This document shows, in pieces, positions 5,861 to 9,580 of a DNA stretch of 9,580 nucleotides. This stretch comes from Burkholderiaceae bacterium (GTDB lineage: Bacteria; Pseudomonadota; Gammaproteobacteria; Burkholderiales; Burkholderiaceae). Position numbers and translations under genes: made by a program. Location: NCBI GenBank assembly GCA_022701965.1, contig JAKONL010000460.1:1-9580 (forward strand), given 5' to 3'. The notes beneath the pieces are model-generated. The model ran no database searches. It was given only the letters and a program-made list of their open reading frames with translations, and had not been told where the DNA came from. Every line of letters starts with the position of its first letter. Positions within the stretch are counted from its first letter, which is position 1.

Positions 5861-8806
5861 GTGACCTCCAATTCTTCCAAGCACCACGATCTCCAGTCCC
5901 TCGACACGCTCACCGGCGGCGCCTTCACGGCTCCGACCTCGGGCGAGCGCGCGCAGCGCATCCGCGACTGGCTCGCCACGAACCCTGCGCCCGAGCAGAT
6001 GCAGGACGTGTTCAAGGAACTGAGCGGCCGCGACAAGGGTGCCGCCCGCCTGCTGCGCGAAAAGCTCGACGAGATCAAGCGTGCCAAGGGCCAGGAGGCG
6101 ATCGGCGTCGAATGGGCGCAGAAGGCCGAGACGCTGCTGGCGCAGTCGAAGCTCAACATCGCCGATGCGCTCGCCTGGCAGCGCGATGCCGCCAAGGCGG
6201 GCGCGCCGCTCTCTCGCGATCCGCTCTCGAGCCTCAAGGCCAGGCTGGCCGACCGCGTGAAGGGCATCGAGGACCTCCAGCACCGCGCGCAGGTCCAGCG
6301 CGAGGCGGCCGTGCTGCTCGCGCAGCGCTTCGAGGTGCTGTCGACGAAGGCCTGGCGCGATGCGCAGGGCGCAGAGGAAGCCCTGCGCGGCGACGTCGCG
6401 CACTGGCAGCAGCAGGCCACCGAGCTCGCCGGCGATGACAACTGGAGCAGCCTCGATGCGCGATTCGCGCCGCAGCTCGAAGCCTCGAAGGCGCAGCTGC
6501 TTTCGGTCTCCGAAGCGTTCCACGTGGCGCTCGGCCAGGCGGTCGCCGCCGCGGCCGATGCCGCCGCGCCGCTGCCGCCGGTGCCGGTCTGGGCCGACGA
6601 ACTCCGCGCGGCGCGCGGACTTCCGACCGAGGCGGGAACCGCGGCCGCGGCGACGGCCGCTGCGCCGGGCAAGCCGTCGGGTGGCCGTGGCGAGTCGCGC
6701 GTCGACCCCGAGAAGCGCGCCGCCGCGCAGGATGCCGTGCAGGCCGCGCTCGATACGCTCGAGAAGGAAACGGCCGAGGGCCACGGCAAGGCGAGCGCCG
6801 GAGCGGCCGCCGCGCTGCGCGCGGTGCTCAAGGAGCATGGCAAGCTGGTCGAGCCGCCGCTGGAGGCCCGCGTCCATGCGGCGCTGGTCTCGGCCGGCGA
6901 ACTCGAAGGCTGGCAGCGCTGGAGCGCCGACAAGGTGCGCGAAGACCTGGTTGCCCGGGCCGAGGGCCTGCTCAAGCGTCCCGAGGGCCAGGCCCTCGGC
7001 GGCCGCAAGATGCAGGAGTCGCTGCGCGCGCTGCGCGATCAGTGGAAGCAGGCCGACCAGGGCGGGGTGCCCAACCACGGCCTCTGGAAGCGCTTCGACG
7101 AGGCCTGCAACGAGGCCCACAAGGTCGTCGAGGCCTGGCTGGACAAGGTGCGTTCCGATGCCGCCGAGCATCGCGCCCATCGTCTGGCGCTGATCGAGGA
7201 AGTGCGCGCCTGGGCCGTCGAGCATGCCGATGCGGCCGACCTGAAGGCGCACAACCGGGCGCTGCACCAGTTCGCCGACCGCTGGCGCGATGCCGGCCAT
7301 GTCGGCGAGAAGCTGTTCGCCGAACTGCAGCCGCAATGGAACGAGGCGTTCGGCGCCGCGCGCGCGCCGTTCGAGGCGGCCCAGAAGGAGAGCGTCGAGC
7401 GCCGGCAGGCCATGATCGCCGAGGCGGTCGAGCTCGGCGCCGCGCCGGTGTTGCGCATCGACGCCGTGAAGGCACTGCAGCAGCGCTGGCAGGCCGAGGC
7501 GCAGGGCGTGCCGCTCGACCGCCGTCACGAGCAGAAGATGTGGGACGCGTTCCGCGCCCCGATCGACGACGCCTTCAACCGCAAGACCGCCGAGCGCGAG
7601 AAGGCCTCGGCGGCCATGAGCGAGTTCGACCGCCATGTGCTGGACGCCTCCAAGGCGCTGGAGGCGGCGAACGCGACCGGTGACGCACAGAAGATCCGTG
7701 CCGCGGTCGCGCGCCTGGAAGGCGCGCTGCGCGGCGAGGCGCCGCCTCCCGCACCGGCGCCCGTCGCGGTGCCCAAGGCGCAAGCGACCGTCGGCGCCGA
7801 CGGCCCTCCAGTCGGCGCGACCGAGGTGGTCGCGCCGGGACAGGCCGCCGCCGAATTCAGCGAAGGCGCGCACGTCCAGCCGGCCGCGCACGAGGCGGAC
7901 GTGCCTGCGCCCGCATCCTCCGACGATCAGCCTGCCGACGGTGTCCCGGCGCCCGCTGCGTCCCCGACGCCGGCCGATCTCGTCGCCCCCGCCGACAGCG
8001 CCGACGCCGGTGCGCGCGCGGACGGTGGCGACAACGCGGTCGGCGCCGTGCCCGAGGAAACCGCCGTCGCGGCACCGAAACCGGCGCCCAGGCCGGTCGT
8101 GGTCGCCCGCCGCGGCGACGACCGTCCGGGCAGCCGCAAGGCGGAGCCGGTCGCGACGGGTCGGGACGGCCGCTTCGGTGGCGATCGTCGCGACAGCCGT
8201 GGGGGTCCCGGCGGCCCGGGTGGCCGTCCGAACGACCGCGGTCCGCGTCCGGATTCGCGCGGCGGCAATGATCGTGGCGGCCCGGGCGCCGGGGCGGGCC
8301 GCTTCGGCGACCGCGGCGCACCGCGCTTCGAGGACCGGGGTCCGCGTCTGGGCGACGCTGCGTTCCGTGCCCAGCGCGAAGCGCTCGAGCGTGCCGAGCT
8401 GTCCCTGCGCAAGCTCGCCGCGCAGGCGCACGGCGAAGCGCTGACGCAGCTGCTGGGTGCCTGGGAAAAGCGCGATGCGTCGCAGCTTCCGAGCGTGCAG
8501 GAGCTGGGCCGGGCGGTGAGCCCGGTCGTGCGAACCGCCTGGACACAGTCCGTGGGTGCAGCACCCGCCGCTGCGTCCGGCGCTTCCGAGGCTTTGCTGC
8601 GACTGGAGATGGCGGCGGAAGTGCCGACACCGGCCGATCAGATCGATGCACGACGCGCGCTGCAGCTCAAGCTGCTGACCCAGCGGGGCGATCCGGCGCC
8701 GGCGCAGACCTGGGGCCAGGATGCGGCGAAGGTGCTCGCGACCACGCACGAGGCGAACTCCGCGCGTCGGCTGCAGAACGCGCTGAAAGCCTTGCTGCGC
8801 AAGTGA
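5861..8806 (+). CDS. DUF349 repeat protein with RG/RGG-rich disordered region
   Basis: The 981-residue product is a predicted soluble cytoplasmic protein without signal peptide or membrane segment. The first 225 residues are charged and helical. A flexible Ala/Pro linker follows (about 228-290), then DUF349-type helical repeats at about 390-430 (LRDQWKQADQGGVPNHGLWK), 467-525 (FADRWRDAGHVGEKLFAELQ) and 535-580 (LQQRWQAEAQGVPLDRRHEQ). An acidic Ala/Pro linker covers about 628-745. Residues about 745-830 are rich in Arg, Gly and Asp, with three RGG and four further RG steps. A helical C-terminal domain ends in ALKALLRK. The function of DUF349 is not known to me. The start is GTG at 5861; no in-frame ATG lies just upstream and no Shine-Dalgarno is visible, so the start is less certain than the gene. 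The GNAT gene begins one base after its stop. Confidence 0.9.
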   Translation: MTSNSSKHHDLQSLDTLTGGAFTAPTSGERAQRIRDWLATNPAPEQMQDVFKELSGRDKGAARLLREKLDEIKRAKGQEAIGVEWAQKAETLLAQSKLNIADALAWQRDAAKAGAPLSRDPLSSLKARLADRVKGIEDLQHRAQVQREAAVLLAQRFEVLSTKAWRDAQGAEEALRGDVAHWQQQATELAGDDNWSSLDARFAPQLEASKAQLLSVSEAFHVALGQAVAAAADAAAPLPPVPVWADELRAARGLPTEAGTAAAATAAAPGKPSGGRGESRVDPEKRAAAQDAVQAALDTLEKETAEGHGKASAGAAAALRAVLKEHGKLVEPPLEARVHAALVSAGELEGWQRWSADKVREDLVARAEGLLKRPEGQALGGRKMQESLRALRDQWKQADQGGVPNHGLWKRFDEACNEAHKVVEAWLDKVRSDAAEHRAHRLALIEEVRAWAVEHADAADLKAHNRALHQFADRWRDAGHVGEKLFAELQPQWNEAFGAARAPFEAAQKESVERRQAMIAEAVELGAAPVLRIDAVKALQQRWQAEAQGVPLDRRHEQKMWDAFRAPIDDAFNRKTAEREKASAAMSEFDRHVLDASKALEAANATGDAQKIRAAVARLEGALRGEAPPPAPAPVAVPKAQATVGADGPPVGATEVVAPGQAAAEFSEGAHVQPAAHEADVPAPASSDDQPADGVPAPAASPTPADLVAPADSADAGARADGGDNAVGAVPEETAVAAPKPAPRPVVVARRGDDRPGSRKAEPVATGRDGRFGGDRRDSRGGPGGPGGRPNDRGPRPDSRGGNDRGGPGAGAGRFGDRGAPRFEDRGPRLGDAAFRAQREALERAELSLRKLAAQAHGEALTQLLGAWEKRDASQLPSVQELGRAVSPVVRTAWTQSVGAAPAAASGASEALLRLEMAAEVPTPADQIDARRALQLKLLTQRGDPAPAQTWGQDAAKVLATTHEANSARRLQNALKALLRK

Positions 8807-8807
8807 G

Positions 8808-9278
8808 ATGGCGGCGGACGCGAAGCCTGTCGACGACGCCGGCGCGTTCGCGATCCGTGCCTTCGTCCCGGCGGATGCCGATGCCGTCGTCGCGCTCTGG
8901 CGCGAGTGCGGACTGGTCCGCGCCTGGAACGATCCCTACAGGGACATCGAGCGCAAGGCGACGACCCAGCCGGAAATGTTCCTCGTCGCGGATTCCGGGG
9001 CGGAAGAGGGCGCGACCGTGGCGGGCTCCGCGATGGTCGGCTTCGACGGTCATCGCGGCTGGGTCTACTACCTCGCTGTCGCGCCGTCCATGCAGCGCCT
9101 GGCCCTGGGCCGCGCGCTGATGGCGCGGGCCGAGCGATTGCTGATCGAGCGGGGCTGTCCGAAGCTCGCACTCATGGTCCGCACGGAGAACGCGGGCGTG
9201 CTCGCGTTCTACCGCCGGCTCGGCTATGTCCAGGACGATGTCGTCGTGGTCGGCAAGCGGCTCATTCCGGACCTCTGA
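8808..9278 (+). CDS. ypeA: GNAT acetyltransferase, YpeA-like
   Basis: The 156-residue protein is a GNAT-fold N-acetyltransferase that should use acetyl-CoA; its substrate is unknown. It resembles E. coli YpeA along most of its length: LWRECGLVRAWNDP (30-43), DIERK (46-50), FDGHRG (79-84), YYLAV (87-91), RGCPKL (115-120), FYRRLGY (134-140) and GKRLI (149-153). The acetyl-CoA-binding loop, normally Q/R-x-x-G-x-G/A, reads Q96-R-L-A99-L-G101, so the first glycine is alanine. The ATG lies one base after the DUF349 stop, with only a weak GTGAG upstream, so translation is probably coupled. It ends 38 bp from the convergent MtfA-like gene. RimI was considered, but the WNDP and DIERK motifs favour YpeA. 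Confidence 0.88.
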   Translation: MAADAKPVDDAGAFAIRAFVPADADAVVALWRECGLVRAWNDPYRDIERKATTQPEMFLVADSGAEEGATVAGSAMVGFDGHRGWVYYLAVAPSMQRLALGRALMARAERLLIERGCPKLALMVRTENAGVLAFYRRLGYVQDDVVVVGKRLIPDL

Positions 9279-9283
9279 CTCTC

Positions 9284-9314
9284 GCCGTCGCACGGCCGTC
9301 GGTGGCTTCGTGCG
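9284..9314. other. Convergent intergenic hairpins
   Basis: The 38-bp gap between the convergent acetyltransferase and MtfA-like genes holds two alternative inverted repeats: GCCGT/ACGGC (9284-9296, loop of three) and CGCACG/CGTGCG (9289-9294 with 9309-9314). Neither is followed by a T-run on either strand. They could act as a weak bidirectional terminator, but chance pairing in GC-rich DNA is also possible. Confidence 0.25.
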
Positions 9315-9316
9315 GT

Positions 9317-9580
9317 TCAGCTGCCGAAGAAGGCGTCGAACAGTCCGCACACGGCCGGAAACTCCTTCTCGAAGGCCGCGCGATGGACGAAGTAGCCCTC
9401 GCAGGCGACCGCGAAGAATTCTCCGATCGATTCGGCGCCGTAGGCGTCGAGCCATGGCGTCTCGCCGCCGAAGCGCTCGGCGACGATCGTGCGTTCCCTG
9501 AAGTCGGCGTAGGCGGGCTCCATGACCGCCGTCCAGGCGGCGCGTGCCTCGCGGGCGTTCGACGTCCCGGCAAAGCCATC
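9317..9580 (-). CDS. mtfA: MtfA-like M90 zinc peptidase, C-terminal part (runs off right edge)
   Basis: The reading frame is open from the right edge to TGA at 9319-9317 and gives the last 87 residues of the protein. It matches the C-terminus of the M90 family of zinc-dependent peptidases (E. coli MtfA, the Mlc titration factor): a DGFAGTSN segment, which follows the HExxH helix in the family, then WLDAYGAESIGEFFAVACEG and FPAVCGLFDAFFGS at the end. The HExxH motif itself is outside the window. The third zinc ligand in this family is a glutamate, which should fall in the GEFFAV/CEGYF stretch. The ATG at 9523 is internal and not the real start. In enterics MtfA titrates the repressor Mlc and has aminopeptidase activity; whether the Mlc link exists here is unknown. 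Confidence 0.85.
   Translation of the reverse strand, partial: DGFAGTSNAREARAAWTAVMEPAYADFRERTIVAERFGGETPWLDAYGAESIGEFFAVACEGYFVHRAAFEKEFPAVCGLFDAFFGS

Noticed and set aside
8093..8350. The GC-rich RG-coding stretch as a DNA tandem repeat
   Set aside because: The repeated theme is at the amino-acid level (DRG, SRGG) with varied codons and spacing; there is no regular DNA repeat unit.
5837..8749. A 970-codon open frame on the minus strand opposite the DUF349 gene
   Set aside because: It is the continuation of the same antisense frame, separated by one stop, and has the same low-information Arg-rich composition. The two real plus-strand genes happen to share a reading frame, which explains the near-continuous shadow.
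9317..9523. A separate 68-residue gene starting at the ATG at 9523
   Set aside because: The frame stays open to the window edge, and the upstream residues match the M90 peptidase family, so this ATG is internal to a truncated larger gene.

Overview
The window is high-GC chromosomal DNA from what looks like a betaproteobacterium of the order Burkholderiales, near Comamonadaceae or the Rubrivivax/Leptothrix group. I base this on the distinctive GlyA subtype, the lytic transglycosylase next to glyA, and a large DUF748 (AsmA-like) gene and a DUF349 gene of the kind found in those bacteria. This placement is from memory of protein families, not a search. The genes are chromosomal housekeeping or envelope genes. 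I see no transposase, phage, tRNA, rRNA or CRISPR sequence.

Layout from left to right. (1) 1-509, minus: the N-terminal 169 codons of glyA (serine hydroxymethyltransferase), running off the left edge. (2) 510-715: the glyA leader, read on the minus strand. It holds a ZTP (pfl-motif) riboswitch at about 553-675, an expression-platform hairpin at 531-555, and a candidate promoter whose predicted start lies at the first base of the aptamer. (3) 716-1627, minus: a membrane-anchored SLT-domain lytic transglycosylase. (4) 1628-2029: a 402-bp divergent intergenic region with a good sigma-70 promoter for the transglycosylase, a perfect 8+8 palindrome in an AT-rich patch, and a leader inverted repeat before the next gene. 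(5) 2030-5767, plus: a 1245-residue DUF748/AsmA-like envelope protein with an OmpA-like C-terminus. (6) 5861-8806, plus: a 981-residue DUF349 protein with an arginine-glycine-rich disordered stretch. (7) 8808-9278, plus: a YpeA-like GNAT acetyltransferase, starting one base after the DUF349 stop. (8) 9317-9580, minus: the C-terminal end of an MtfA-like M90 zinc peptidase, convergent with the acetyltransferase and running off the right edge.

How they fit together: the riboswitch is the best-supported regulatory element. ZTP/ZMP accumulates when 10-formyl-tetrahydrofolate is short, and GlyA makes the 5,10-methylene-THF that feeds this pool, so a ZTP-activated glyA is a coherent feedback loop. 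The sequence shows mutually exclusive pairings that would hide or expose the glyA ribosome-binding site, so control is probably translational. The transglycosylase and the DUF748 protein are both envelope proteins transcribed divergently from a shared region, but I see no proof that they are co-regulated. The DUF349 and GNAT genes are probably co-transcribed.

I did not find a wholly new system. The items most worth a second look are the riboswitch architecture (an extra peripheral hairpin and its anti-Shine-Dalgarno logic), the variant GlyA cofactor-site motifs, the RG/RGG tract in the DUF349 protein, and the palindrome in the divergent promoter region.
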